Assembly (NCBI GenBank): GCA_905250885.1
Contig: CAJNOQ010000695.1
Coordinates: forward strand, 1 to 43,248
Direction of reading: 5' to 3'
DNA: 43,248 nt
Source of the DNA: Didymodactylos carnosus
Lineage: Eukaryota > Rotifera > Eurotatoria > Philodinida > Philodinidae
The translations under genes and the position numbers were made by a program. This document shows, one piece after another, positions 1 through 12,430 of the stretch. Numbering within the stretch: position 1 is the stretch's first letter; the number at the start of each line of letters is the position of its first letter. The notes under the pieces are model-generated. The model made no database searches. It was given only the letters and a program-made list of their open reading frames with translations, and was not told the DNA's origin.

Positions 1-610
1 TGTTTCTATATTTATTATTTGTTGGTGCCTGGATCATAGACTGGGGAGATGCACTACAATTAATTAATATTTAATAATAAATGGATCCATGTTTAGTCAT
101 TTCTGCCATAGTTTAATATTAATCAGAAGTGATCAGGCAAAGTTTATTCTTAGTTGCAATGTATTAATTTACTATGCACAGGAAATTATAAAAGAGGAAG
201 GGCTGCGTTTATAGTTCTGCTAGCAATGCAGCATCAACTAATTTCTCGACTAACTGTCACGTTGTTAGAATGATGCATAAAAGAATAAACATCTGAATCG
301 ATTTGGAGTAAACTTCAATGTTTAAGTGAACAAGTGACAATTTTTGATAACTATATTTTTAGTATAGTTCTTTATTCATAAAACAAGTCACTTAATTTTA
401 TTTCGACTTATAGAAATAGCACAAAAAGAAAAACATTCGATGAACTCGTTAAAAACAGGTAAAGCAATGAATTAACTTCGATAATTTCCCCGAAGAACAG
501 TTTTTCAGTCTTTTCTTCACCCTCATAACGATAAATATAGAAACAATAAAACCCGATATAGTTAGTATACAAGTTCGAGACAAATATCGATCATATCTTT
601 TGACTTATCC
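1..610. other. Intergenic, nothing recognised
   Basis: AT-rich sequence with no open frame that looks like coding, no clear repeat and no RNA gene that I can see. It lies downstream of the minus-strand remnant at 611-1075 and could hold its 3' part, but no exon could be defined. Confidence 0.5.
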
Positions 611-1075
611 TTATCGCAACAGAGTGTGTGATAAATTTGAAAAATGTTTTGCGCCTAATCTCATATATGTTGCACACCACAATACTCCCTTAGTCATTAG
701 AATCATTGGCAAACGTGCCACATTTTGTTGTTTTAATATTTTATCGCTACATTCATCATTCGTACTACGATGATTTAGTTCCTGTTCTTCTTCGGTAATT
801 GACAAATGTTCTCCTTCAATTTCGAGGAATATGGCTTGCTCATGAAGATCTTTTACTCTTTTTTCAATGACTTGAACAATATCTGTTTTAATGTTTAGTT
901 TTTCAAGGTAATCGATAGCATCTAACGTTTGCTATTCTTGTTCTTGTTCTTGTTCTAATCGCCATAGTGGACGTTCAGAGGATGGAATACTATCGGTCTG
1001 CATATCTTCTTTAAACTGACTAATTGTCATTTGGCTTGCGTCACGTCGGCTTTCAAATAGTGGTTGAAGTCACGA
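611..1075 (-). pseudogene. Broken minus-strand coding remnant with in-frame stop
   Basis: Read on the minus strand, one frame gives a hydrophilic, protein-like sequence. It contains MTISQFKEDMQ, a run of Glu-Gln pairs (GAACAA repeats, about 935-955), then a TAG stop, then in the same frame QTLDAIDYLEKLNIKTDIVQ and LEIEGEHLSITEEEQELNH, continuing to about 611. The reading after the stop stays plausible for some 100 codons, so the frame is probably genuine and the TAG a disabling mutation. A missed short intron is less likely, since no good donor precedes the stop. The charged, leucine-rich helical character faintly recalls BAG-type coiled coils, but I do not recognise the family. A frame-breaking TGA also precedes the segment on its 5' side. 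It could instead be an exon of a real gene carrying an assembly error. Confidence 0.35.
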
Positions 1076-2706
1076 CGATTACACATGTGCTCGATACTAG
1101 AGCAACATCCGTATTTTTGTTGCAAATTATTTCACCTGTTTCCAACTAGATCTGAAAAGAAAAGACAAACATATTTCAGACTCTTTGTTGAGATTTTGTG
1201 TTAAGCGGAAAGGATTTTCACTCAGCTATCTAGCTACAATTTTAGAGGTGACTGACGGGGCGAACAGTAGGAATATATTGTAAAGAAAAACGAATAATCT
1301 GAGTTCAATAATAATGTTTTTGGCTTAGTTTCATATATTGAACCGTTAGCAAAACATTTTTCTTTAGCCTTTCTGTTTGCGAATTGAATAAAGAGAAAAA
1401 AAAAGAAAGCTAAATGACAAACAAGATGAAAAATGTGCAACAACTGTTTTTTAATGTATCGTATTCGAAAATAAATACCTTGGAGGAATGTGCAAGCCAC
1501 ATTTCATAGCCTGATTTGATTACCTGGAAATTCGTCAGATAGAGAAGCAGTACCTACTGAAATAGTGAACATCATAAAATACGTTTTTCACGTACTTCTG
1601 AATGTTGTGGCTCATCATAGAACGAGCCTTAAATCATCTACTTTCTTCTTAATCAATTTTTGTTACGTGTGAGTAATCATATTCGTAATCTCATTATTTC
1701 TCATCTGGTTTCTACGAGAAAAAATAGCACATTAACGTGAATGGCTCAGCTACTCACTGTCTACATACTGATATTTGAAAATTTGTGTTCGATTTCCGAC
1801 CATATTTGAAAGGGAAGAAAATAGTTTTTACTAACTCCTTCGCCCTTCTCCTTTGCTTTTATAACAGATCGACTGTATTCTTTTAAACAAATTTTAATTC
1901 ATTCGGTACAAAATTAAAATAAAATGTTCTCTATCGTTCTGGATATCTAAATTTTTTCAACAATTCCAGTGAGTATTTTTTGGTATCTAATGTGTGTTAG
2001 AACATGTGAAATTGAAAAGTTAAAAGGGATATTGAACAAAATAATTAAATGCGTTTCAACTAATAATTTCTCTTTCCGTTTTGTTCTCTACTTGGACTGG
2101 TAAATGTGACTTTTGTCAAGTGGAGCACGGTTGCCCGACTGCAACATCAAGATAAAATTCAGCAAAAAGTAGATTTCTATGATAAATTATCGATGATACA
2201 TCATTTAACGTATACTAATGCGTCAGACGTTTACGAATATATTTTTAACGTATTCATGTACCTCAGAATGTTTAGAAACAAAAAACGGAACATCTGACGC
2301 ATTAAACAACTTTACATATTTCCCTGCGCTTTGTTTTTTATGAATAAAAGTTGTTTAGCATGTTCTCATCTGCACTAGGTCTAGAAAAATATTTACTGGA
2401 ATATAGTTGGACGACGTTTATTTGGAAGAATTTGAATGATATTTCTTTCTACGTAACAGAATGATAAGAAAATAGAGCATCTCTTCTGATTGCAAAAATA
2501 CTCCATTTGTTGATGAAATGTGAAATAAAGCTTTTACTATTTTCTACGAAAATCACCTATCGAATATTCAGGATATGGTTTTATTGGACTTGGAAAATTG
2601 AAAGACTTATTGACATTGTAGAATATATGTTGTTTTCACAACGACTTCCTCTCAGTTTCCAAATTATGCCCTGCCCTATCATTGATTAACATTGTTGGTC
2701 TTGTGT
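1076..2706. other. Intergenic, nothing recognised
   Basis: AT-rich DNA with only short open frames of random character (for example the 88-codon minus-strand frame at 1234-1500, which has poly-Phe/Lys runs). No splice-bounded exon, RNA gene or clear repeat was found. Confidence 0.5.
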
Positions 2707-2710
2707 AGCG

Positions 2711-2742
<32 letters not shown>

Positions 2743-2762
2743 GTATATATATATATATATAT
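2707..2762. repeat. (CT)n followed by (TA)n microsatellite
   Basis: A run of CT dinucleotides with one interruption passes directly into about seven TA dinucleotides. It is a simple-sequence tract in gene-free DNA. No function is implied. Confidence 0.9.
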
Positions 2763-4189
2763 TTGTCATAATTATTTCACTAAATCATAAACTGTTCTAC
2801 ACATTTTGACACCCATTTCTTCGTACCGATAGAAGCTCCAGTAAGGTCGAAACATACTTCACGATTATTAATAATTCGTCAGTGTAGATACATATGGATC
2901 GAGAACCAAAAAAAAAAATGTTAAGGAATGAAGTGTTTGTTTGATTAATTGTGTGAAAGAAACTATGTTTCTCTGCACTAAAAACATTTTTTATGAAACA
3001 GAAGAAAACAGTTGTATCGATAACCATAGTAATCACCATCACCCTATTGCCAATTTGCACTAATTCACACTCCAAACATCAAGGATCATTTATTTATATC
3101 AGAAGAAATAAAATTAACAAATAATTTCTTGCATATATTTTATTTTATGTCTAATATTATCAACTTTCTAAACAATATTTACTCTCGATATTTAAATTCA
3201 TCAAAAACATTAAAGATTTTCAACTCTGAATATTTAGTTATTATAATTATAGTTCTTGGACTACCTCATTCAATTAATTTTGCAAATTTTTAGTTTGAAC
3301 GAATACATGAAACATTTGATCAAGAAAAAGAAGAACAATGTCAAGATTGTTCACAGTGAATATTCTTCTTTATGTTCATTGCCACTCTTTGTCCTCTTCA
3401 ATAGTTGATTGGTAAAAAAATTTGATCAATCGATCAGACAATTGATGAGAAAACATCAACTAGTCAAAACCATGCGTTATGTGAAAAACGATCATGATGT
3501 TTGAAATTATTGTAAGAGACGAAAGACATTTTACAATGAATAATTGGCTACCACTGTTATCACTGAAATGTTGACTTTATCTCGCAAATTAAAGAGGAGG
3601 GCGCATGCGTAAGTTGTAATTCGAACAATTAACAGATGACCATGCAACACTCTAATATATCTTAGTTATTGAATTAGCAACGATTCTCTCTTTCTCAACT
3701 ACGGATAGATAGAAGATTTCCTAAAATTAGTATGAAGAACATTTCAAATTGATACGATGATAGATAACGCTTCACGAAGGATTCGTCTCACTTCTTTGTA
3801 CATTTATAGGCATTACGCATCTCGATATATCTTTCTACCATGATATTTCATGATATAAAATTTACAACACTCAGATTATTTTTTTTCTATCATTTGATTT
3901 TATCGGCAAGTATATAGTTATATATTGCACATACTGTTTTCTTTTATGTTCAATATTATCAATAGTTTTTATTATTTTTTGTGAACATTACCATAAAAAT
4001 TTCATTATACAACAGCCGTCATCATCGTTTGAAGGATAACACATGTGAAAAGTAAGTAACATAAAAACAAAATCATTTTTCATTTTTGATTCTCAATGGA
4101 ATACTGGCAACTTGAAACAAAAAATATAAAAGAATTTATATTTAAAAAAAATAGAACTACATAGGTATACATGCAGTTAGATATATTTT

Positions 4190-4195
<6 letters not shown>
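2763..4195. other. Intergenic, nothing recognised
   Basis: AT-rich gene-free DNA. The short minus-strand open frame at 2797-3075 has a poly-T derived Phe run and no family resemblance. Confidence 0.5.

Positions 4196-4263
<68 letters not shown>
4196..4263. repeat. (AC)n microsatellite with ATAT interruptions
   Basis: Three blocks of CA dinucleotides separated by ATATAC units. The minus-strand frame through it encodes alternating Cys and Val, which is an artefact of the repeat. Confidence 0.92.
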
Positions 4264-6716
4264 TGAAAATCGTGATCGATTGTTCTCTTTTATATCTATG
4301 TGTATATGTCGTAAAATCGAATTGGAATTCATTCATTGTCGTGTATATTTATTAATTTATCGTAATTTATATCCACCATGAATAAAAAAAGAAAAAAAAA
4401 AAACACTAAGAAACGATGATAAATTCTATTTGTATGACTTATGCCGTTTACTATCAAAGACAACATCAACAGCATCTTTTTTTAACAAAAACATACACAA
4501 GTGGATAGAAGAAGAGAAAAAAATTATTTGACAATACAAACTCTTTAGAATGAAAAAAAAAAAGATAAATAGATATTACCAACGTACGTAATTTCATAAA
4601 CGTTATATATGAATTGACAATTCACTATAATAGTGTTTGATGAAGAAAAAAGGAGAACCCCATTCGTGTCTCTTGATAAATGATGATCATTATTATTTAT
4701 ACAATTGTTTTTTTTCTTTCGATTTATTTTTCTTCTTCTGTCTTTATTTGCTGTAGTTTACGGTTTAGCATCATATAATTTCAATTACAACATGTTTTGG
4801 TGTAAAAATATTATTTTCACCCATATATACACGTTCATCGATATTTGATGATGATTATTACTATTTAGAGAAAAAAAACAAAATTGCAAGATGTGTTTTA
4901 ATGTACATTGTGCATAGGAAGTCCTAAAAGATATATGACGATCGATACGAGATACGATTCGGAAAGAACATGTACAGAGGATATTTTTACAATTTCTTAT
5001 CTAAATCAGTTACGATATGGACAAAAAAAAGAGAAGAACGTTTTGTGATGTCAGAAAAGAGAGACGTGGAATAAGATCTATCAAGAAATATTTAGACAAA
5101 GATACAGAGACACTTGGTTTTTTTTCCTATATTTTCTATATTTTTAACTGTGTTAAAATATATTTCCATAACAACTGTACGCTCATTATTCTACGGTTAG
5201 ATGACACATGTACACGTCAACGTCTATACACAAAGAAGTAAGTAGTATCTTTCATGAGACAAACTTTAAGAAGATTACACGAATATTTTATTTTTAATTA
5301 CTAAAAGCTTTTTTCTAGATCGAAACTATCTAATATGTGAAGATTTTTTATTTAGATTTGTCGTACACCTTTTTAGTATGGACTTTGCCCAGTATCTATT
5401 TCTATAGTAAGTCATCGCATAGGAGACTTTCTAAACAATTTTGCGAGAAGAAAAGGATATTTTCTTCGCCCAATTTAAGGGTTGTAATTTTATACTGATC
5501 TATTTTTTTAAACATCTGTGTTTATATCAGAAACATATTTTCTTCTATGACTCAGTGTTCTTTTCTTTTGTATTGCCTACTTAACTTTAGACTGTAGTAC
5601 ATTTAGTTGTTACTATTATTTAATCTTGTAAATGTTTTTACATTATAACAACAAAAAAGTTTTTCCCATAAAAAAAAAGTCCAGAAATATTCGGTTCTTG
5701 AATCAAACACAAAATCCGCGATAGTTTTGAGCAAGTTTTATATATGCATTAGTTGTACAGGTGTACTAAAAATGCTTTTAATAAGATTAGACATCGCTCT
5801 CAGCTATATAAAAAGAATCAAATTTCCGCACTAATTTTGTTTTAGCACACATGATTAACTCATATGTTTGCCTTGTCCTACAGAGTTTCTAGTTTTTTGT
5901 ATTTTGGAATTTGTATTTTACTAACTATCAGCTTTCTGTTTCATTGTGTAAAGGAGGAAGAGTGTTTGAATGAGCTAACTTCTGGCATATGTATCAAACT
6001 TCAAGAGTACCGCAATACACAAAGATTCTTAGAATTGACTTACACACATTCGATGAAAAGTTTCCTTTTTCTCTCACTAGAAACGATACAATTTGTCAGA
6101 ATATTTGTACTATTTTTTCTGGTAGATTTTTTGACTCTCTACGAAAAATTTGACGAGGAGAGATATTCGTATCAAAATTTTGAATGCTCAGAAAAATCCC
6201 GTGAGTATATCCAGAAGCTGCGGTAAATGTCACACATAGACTACACTATCTAATGAGGTACGTTTAATAGAATGACAGTGTGATTGATGATAAAGAAAAC
6301 GTATTACGTTTGTCATCAAATACATCTATAATAAGTCTATCGGCACCGGTGATAAGTACAAAAATAAGAGCTTGCATTTTTTGATAAATTCATCTGTTAA
6401 AAAATGACAATATTTCCTAAAATTAAAAATCGTATCAAACAATATATCAGCATTGACCATATTCTACCGATCAGTTTCGTTTACAAAAAGGAAATCATCA
6501 TCAAGTTTTAATATTTGAAATATTTGCCTATTCATGTGGTGCCTGACAGAGGTTTGAACAAAAATATTCTGAGATCGCAAAATAGTTCTTGTAAACAATG
6601 CACCATGTATGCGTGATGTGTTAGTTCTCTATTTCCTTAACATTTGTTGTATATTTTCATTTTAGAATATGAAATTTATCAATGATTCTATAACAAGGTC
6701 ATAATAAAGACTACAT
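4264..6716. other. Intergenic and receptor upstream region
   Basis: AT-rich sequence upstream of the muscarinic-type receptor. The only longer open frame is at 5864-6226 (+). It has 120 codons, an ATG and one hydrophobic stretch near residues 8-28, but no recognisable family and no supporting splice context. I do not call it a gene. No promoter motif can be assigned confidently. Confidence 0.45.
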
Positions 6717-9700
6717 ATGTTAGAATTGACATATTTTAATGATTCAACATGGTTTAACATTTCCCCATTTGAAGATAATTCACAATATAATGGTCTATTA
6801 ATTGAATTCGTCACTAAAGGTTTATATTTAAATTCATCATCATTATTAGTTTCGTCAACGAACTGTGGCTCATATCCGTGTCTGTTAAAATATTTAATTG
6901 CTGTTATTGGTGCATTATCAAGTTTATTGACAATTGGTGGTAATATGTTAGTTGTTGTCGCATTTTTTCTCGATAGACAAATTCGTCATCCAACTAACTA
7001 TTTTATTTTTTCACTTGCTGTTAGTGACTTTCTTATCGGAATTTCATCGATACCCATGTTTACGTTGTATATTTACAAAGAACGTTGGTTATTAGGTTCA
7101 TTTTTATGTGATATATGGTTATCGGTCGATTATACAGTGTGTTTAGCGTCGATTTATACTGTTTTGTTAATAACGATCGATCGATTTTGTTCCGTTAAAT
7201 TACCAGCTAAATATCGAAATTGGAGAACAAAAAACCGAATCATTATGATGATATTAATCACATGGATTATACCAACATTAATATTTTTTATATCCACAAT
7301 TGGCTATCCCTATATGGTAAAAAACTCAGTTGGAAACTATTATAATTCACAATGCGAGTAAGTAGAGTAGTTTAAAGGATTTTTATCTTATGCTTGATCT
7401 TATAGAAATAATGAGTATAATATTTCTGTCCTAACTTTGTATTTACAGTCCAGTCGTCCAAAATTCGTGTAATTTTTTACAATGACAGTACAGCGGCTAC
7501 TACTCAGAAAACCTTGAACTTAAGAGAGTCTGTTGAATTGTTTCAATTCTTGAAACATCTTTTCTAATGGGGCATATAGTGCAAGAATATGCTCTAACTA
7601 AGTTTGTCATTTTCATGTTTGACTCGGTCACTACGGTATTAATATATATGACGACAAAACTAACTTCTATTTATCGTCAAACACATTTTAGGACTGTTTT
7701 CCACAGTCTCTAGCGATAACATGTGTCGAAAACAGTATAGATAACATCTTGGTAATAATAATGAAAAGAAATGATCAATAATATTGAGTAAAACTATTAG
7801 GGTCATTGATAAATACAACTCTCTAAAAAAAGGTTGATTAATCAACCTTTAAATGGGTTTGAGAGAGGAAAACATCCAGTCCGAAATCCATTTAGGTTTA
7901 TTAATCAACCTTTGTTTTTAGAGAATACGATCATTAACATTGGAAAAATAAAGTATAAATCATTTTCTAGCGAGGATCTCACATCTGTAAGAATTTGCTT
8001 TAAACCGCTGTAATCCGATATTTTCACTATGATGTAGATGAGCTCTCGATCGTCTTACAGTAAATGACTTAGTTGAGAGGTCTTTTTGATTTAATATGGC
8101 AGACAAAAGTTTATGTGAGTTTGTGTTTTGGAATATTTTCTTAAACCATAGCATTTCGAGATGTGAGCGAACTGGTGGAATATAAAACACTTTCATGAGC
8201 TCTCTGTTACCTTCTATCAAGTGATAGATTTTTGTTAATGCGAGTATGTGTCTTTCGATCTCAGTTATACTATAGAGCTGCAAAGTATATTAGTCACATG
8301 GAAAAGAGTTGTAGACCCCTCGTGCATGTCTTATTCTTTAATACTAATGGCAGAACAGAGTTCTAGAAGAGTAGTGCTTTTTGCATCTAAGTTCTCCGGT
8401 GGTGACGGTTCTGTGGAAGCTTTTTAAATAAAATTCTTGCAAAATTTGGACTATGTAAAATAGCAATGAGCGATCTTGCGCGGTTTTTCACACTTTTTCA
8501 CATAGTACATTTAAGAAGACTATCCTTTCATAAGAAATATTTGAATTTCAACTTTTTTAAAATTATCTTTCGTTATTTATGGAAAACACTTTATTTAACA
8601 TAAAAATTGATTTTTAAACTTTTTTATTACAACACTTCTGAGCAGAGGTCGGCAACTCCGCCTACGTGCGACTCCAACTTCGAGGGTCTCATCTCCAACT
8701 CCTTCAACTCCGAGTTGAAATCTATTCGTTCTTTTTCCTTTCTGTTTTTAAATTCGTCCGAGATGTGAGGTGTATCATATGTTAGTATATGCTGAGCATA
8801 CATTTATGTCTCGCGACAAAAATACATAAAAACCAAACTAAAAGAACGGTCGTAATGAAAAGAAAATGGGGTTGAAGAAAGTTTGAACCGGAGTTTCGAA
8901 GTTGAAGTTGATAAAATCTGTCATCAGCTCAATTCCGGTCGTTTAAAAAGCAAACTCCAACTCAACTCCAACTAAATAATACATTTGTTTTTGCTTTTGT
9001 TACTGACCAGACTTCGATCGTTTTTTGAATTGCCCGATTCGCAAAATTAAGTCGTGTGTTCCATAATTGTATTGAAGTTTGTCCGCTGGGAAAACTATAT
9101 TTTTTTGTTGACATATTAACGATTAGTGATTGAGATAGTCGTTAATATATGATGCATGTAGACATTATACCAGTGCTATTCATATCTTCATGAAATAATA
9201 TAGTTTAGGAAAGAAATCTAAAACACAAACTGCCCTAAACGTTTGCATGCTAAATTATACCTCTTCATTTAATTTAGTGTTCAATGGAACAAAGATCCAT
9301 TTTTCAATTTGTGTAAGTATTAATTGCATGACTTGTCAGTCTGTAAATCAACAACATTATTTTGTTTCATTTTAGCATTAACAATTGGCTATTTTTGGAT
9401 AACATTACTTGTTATGTTTGTCTTGTATTTTTTCATCTATCAAGTTGCAAGTAATCTTGAACGACGTTCAAATGCTAAAGCGAAAAAAGTATCAAATTTA
9501 ATCGGTTTATCAAGTTCAGCAATGACAAATTTAGTTATGACAATGTCTAAACCTCGTGATGCCCTATCTGATAATCAAGAAATAGTCATCAATAAACCTC
9601 CTCTATTAGTGCCTTCATCCAAAACAGTTTCTAATAAACTGCTAGATAGTCGAGATCAAAAGAAGACGACAAATGAAACAGTTCAAAAGACTGTTATTAC

Positions 9701-10543
9701 CACAAAAATATCAGCAAAAGAACGTTTTTCTGAGAATAGTCTCGATGATGATATCGAAGATGCACATGTTTATCAAAATGCAGGTACTTCAAATGGTTCT
9801 AATCAAAATCAAAATAATCATGAAGATGATTATACACAAGCGATAAATCATTCGTCGTCACATGATACAAGTGATGAAAATACGCCTAATAAAAGCGTTT
9901 TAAAAACGAATGATGAAAGTAAAAATTTGTTAATGTCCATAACTCCAACAGTCATTGGTTCACAATCGCCAAAAACGATTATTAATAATCAGCAACAAAA
10001 AGCGGCAAGAACAAGCAACAAAGCGAGAAAAGCATTACGAACAATAACATTTATCATGGGTAAGAGAATAGCTTTAAATCAATTATTAACTGTCGTTTTT
10101 CTTATTTATTGTTTTAGGTGCTTTTGTCTTATGTTGGACGCCTGTGAGTATTACTCTATAAAAAAACAGCAAGGCTCGCTTTTTACGTGCTTGTGAGTAA
10201 AACATATGAATTCCAATATAAAATATCATTCAAAAGAAATAGAGACTCACGCATTTGTTATTTACTATTTTCAAAGTATTCTTTTAGAGATTTTTGATGT
10301 TCAAATTTTTATCAGAAAGTATAAAATATATTTGTCTTTTTCTAGTGGCATATTCATACGATAATTCAAACATTGTGTATTCCGTGTCAAAGTATGGTAG
10401 TGTTCAATACCTATCTGTATCATATTTGTTATTACATGTGCTACTTAAACAGTCCAATTAATCCATTTTGTTATGCATTAGCTAATATACAATTTAAAAA
10501 GACTTATACCCGTTTACTTAAGTGTGATTTTCGAAAATTATAG
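6717..10543 (+). CDS. Muscarinic acetylcholine receptor-like GPCR, five exons
   Basis: Class A seven-helix receptor of the plasma membrane, expected to couple an amine ligand to G proteins. Exons by eye: 6717-7357, 9278-9312, 9376-10059, 10118-10143 and 10346-10543, with GT...AG introns and consistent phases, giving 527 residues. Exon 1 has three N-terminal glycosylation sequons (NDS, NIS, NSS), then TM1-TM4 with GGNMLVVVAF, LAVSDFLIG, the extracellular Cys of SFLCDIW, the amine-binding Asp in SVDYTVC, and DRF in place of DRY. Exon 2 continues ECL2, with its partner Cys at the exon 1 end. Exon 3 has TM5, a long Asn/Ser-rich third loop of about 200 residues, and the start of TM6. Exons 4-5 give FVLCWTPWHIHTI and TM7 CYLNSPINPFCYAL. 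TM3 and TM7 match muscarinic receptors best. Odd points are Trp-His where muscarinic TM6 has Tyr-Asn, and loss of the TM5 proline. Intron 1 is about 1.9 kb. A poly(A) signal AATAAA lies at 10675-10680. Confidence 0.88.
7821..7923. repeat. Palindromic MITE-like hairpin in receptor intron 1
   Basis: Left arm 7821-7857 (starting CTCTAAAAAAAGGTTGATTA) and right arm 7888-7923 (ending GTTTTTAGAG) are imperfect inverted repeats separated by about 30 bases. Each arm contains the self-complementary core GGTTGATTAATCAACC or a one-base variant of it. The compact size and terminal symmetry fit a non-autonomous DNA element. No target-site duplication was established. Confidence 0.7.
7960..8280 (-). other. 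Unrecognised open frame inside receptor intron 1
   Basis: A 107-codon minus-strand open frame with ordinary amino acid composition (including IERHILALTKIYHLIEGNRE) begins just after a splice-acceptor-like TACTTTGCAG. It has no ATG at its start, so if real it would be an internal exon of a nested opposite-strand gene or a relic of an inserted element. I do not recognise any family. In AT-rich DNA a frame of this length can also occur by chance. Confidence 0.2.
8643..8985. repeat. ACTCC-rich dispersed repeat in receptor intron 1
   Basis: The segment starts near GGTCGGCAACTCC and contains many ACTCCAACT-type units (about 8655-8715 and 8955-8975) with inverse GTTGAAGTTG units between (about 8870-8910). 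The ACTCC and GGAGT units on either side give a loose inverted arrangement. Similar ACTCC/GGAGT sequence appears at 31422-31510 and 33752-33800, so it is probably a dispersed repeat family. Confidence 0.55.
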
Positions 10544-12430
10544 TTTTTAGTTTTCACTATTTTTGTTATTTTGTTATATTGTTTTATATTTTCTATTGTG
10601 TTACGAAATAATACATTTGTTTTAAACGCTATCAGTTGTAGAGTTTGACACTAATTCTATCGAAACCTAATGTCAATAAAAAATTTAGCTCTTGGCTTCT
10701 TCAAAGTCAACTCGTCAAAACTTCCCAGATATCTGAAACTTGTCTTCGGCGGATGACTTAAACCAAACTTTGAGCCATGCCAGAGTATGGTGACAAAATT
10801 TTTCTTTTGGTACGATCTATCATTGCTCACGAAATGCCGCCATAATAAAGGTTAAAATCAGGCTTTTGGCGTCTAGTAGATTTCTCCTCACATATCTCTA
10901 GTGGAGCTTCTTGAATTTTTTCAGTAAGAGCTTGGTAAGAAAGCGTAAAAAACTCAAGAGATTCCCAGAGTCTAAGATCTTGCACATCTTTAAATTTCTT
11001 GCGTTCTTGTGCCAAGGCTTGAATTATCGTTTTGTTTCACATTCTTGCTTACATAAAACTTCGAAATTTTTCCCTTCTTGAGCAAAGCTGTTCAAGGATG
11101 AGTCTATGATCACATATGACTGTATGTCTAATGGTTATGAATGTCATATCAGAAAGAAAAAGTAAGAAGTTTTCATCACAATACTCTGAAACATTTTGAC
11201 TCAATTTACCCAAAATCTCGACCAAGATCTTGATTTCTTGTTGTTTTTTCCAAGATCTTGGATACAAAAAGTTTCGTTAGGGATAGAAATCGAAGAATCC
11301 GGGTTAGTTTCAACTGGTAGTCATAGCCATGGAAGCAACGCAATAGAGATGAATTTTTTAAGTTTTTCTTTCTTTCGAAACGAAAACTATTTTAGCTTCA
11401 AATCCGAAAAATACGTATAAGATTTCGTCGAAAACTTTAATCTCAAAGGAAGCCAGAATTCCGAGATTGGGCTCCTTTACGTCATAACAATGACTGTTAG
11501 CTTTAATTTAAAACTAATCCGAGCTCTTCAACGCTACATTTAGCGAACGGAGAAAAAGTGCAATGAGCGGTGAGCACTAAGAAACGAAAAAGCGCTTTTG
11601 AAATACGATAGTGTTGGTGTATAGTGCGTATTTTAAGCACAATTGTACAATTTTTATTACTTTTGAATAATTCATCATCACTAGATGAAAAACGTCTCAT
11701 TTTGAGCAGAAATGTTTAAAATGGATAATTTATCTTCTTTATGAAATCATAATTGCAATAGTAACTAACTAAAATGTAATTTAGTCTAATAAGATTCCTA
11801 TGTTTTATAAATCCCACTTAAGTAACCAGATCGGTACCGGAGACAAGCAGAAAATATCTCTGTTTACGGTTTAGTTCTATAATATATCATAGAAAAAGTT
11901 TATAAAGTGGATTTAGTCATTTAGTTTCTTTACGTCAATGCCATTTCATACTCTCTTTTCGGAACACTTTAGATGACGCCAGTTATACAAATTTTAAGTG
12001 GTGAGAGAAGAATTACAGCGATAGAGTAGTAACTTTTTCTAGTTAATAAACAATAATCGTAAATTTTGTGCTCAAATACTTTTCTGCATGCAACTAATAT
12101 TTATCAATTTTTTGTATTTAGTGCATTATTAGAGAAATATCAAATTTAAGCAAGTGTTGCAAATTTTGCATTCTACAAGTTATCTATATCATACATCTAT
12201 TCTTGATATTTTCGAAGCACCAGAAGTCGTAGTTATATTCTTGAAAAAATTGAACATTTGCAGTTTCATTTTTTTAATATCTATTTTTCCATTATATTTA
12301 CGTTTACTGAGTTGCTTGCCTTGAGTTTTCTTGTTATAATAACCATTTTGTGGTTTGTTATGTGCTATGAGTATGTTCAATTTTGTGTGGCATCTGTGTA
12401 GAAATTTAGATAGTTATCTTATGATACTAA
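10544..12430. other. Intergenic after the muscarinic-type receptor
   Basis: Contains the receptor's 3' untranslated region with AATAAA at 10675-10680, then AT-rich DNA with only short open frames. Two close CAAGATCTTG palindromes lie at about 11223-11261. No gene or RNA was recognised. Confidence 0.5.

Noticed and set aside
4080-4262. Cys/Val-rich minus-strand frame
   Set aside because: It is simply the translation of the (AC)n microsatellite.
5864-6226. 120-codon plus-strand open frame with an ATG
   Set aside because: No family resemblance, rich in Phe, Leu, Ser and Lys as expected from AT-rich DNA, and no splice context. It may be chance.
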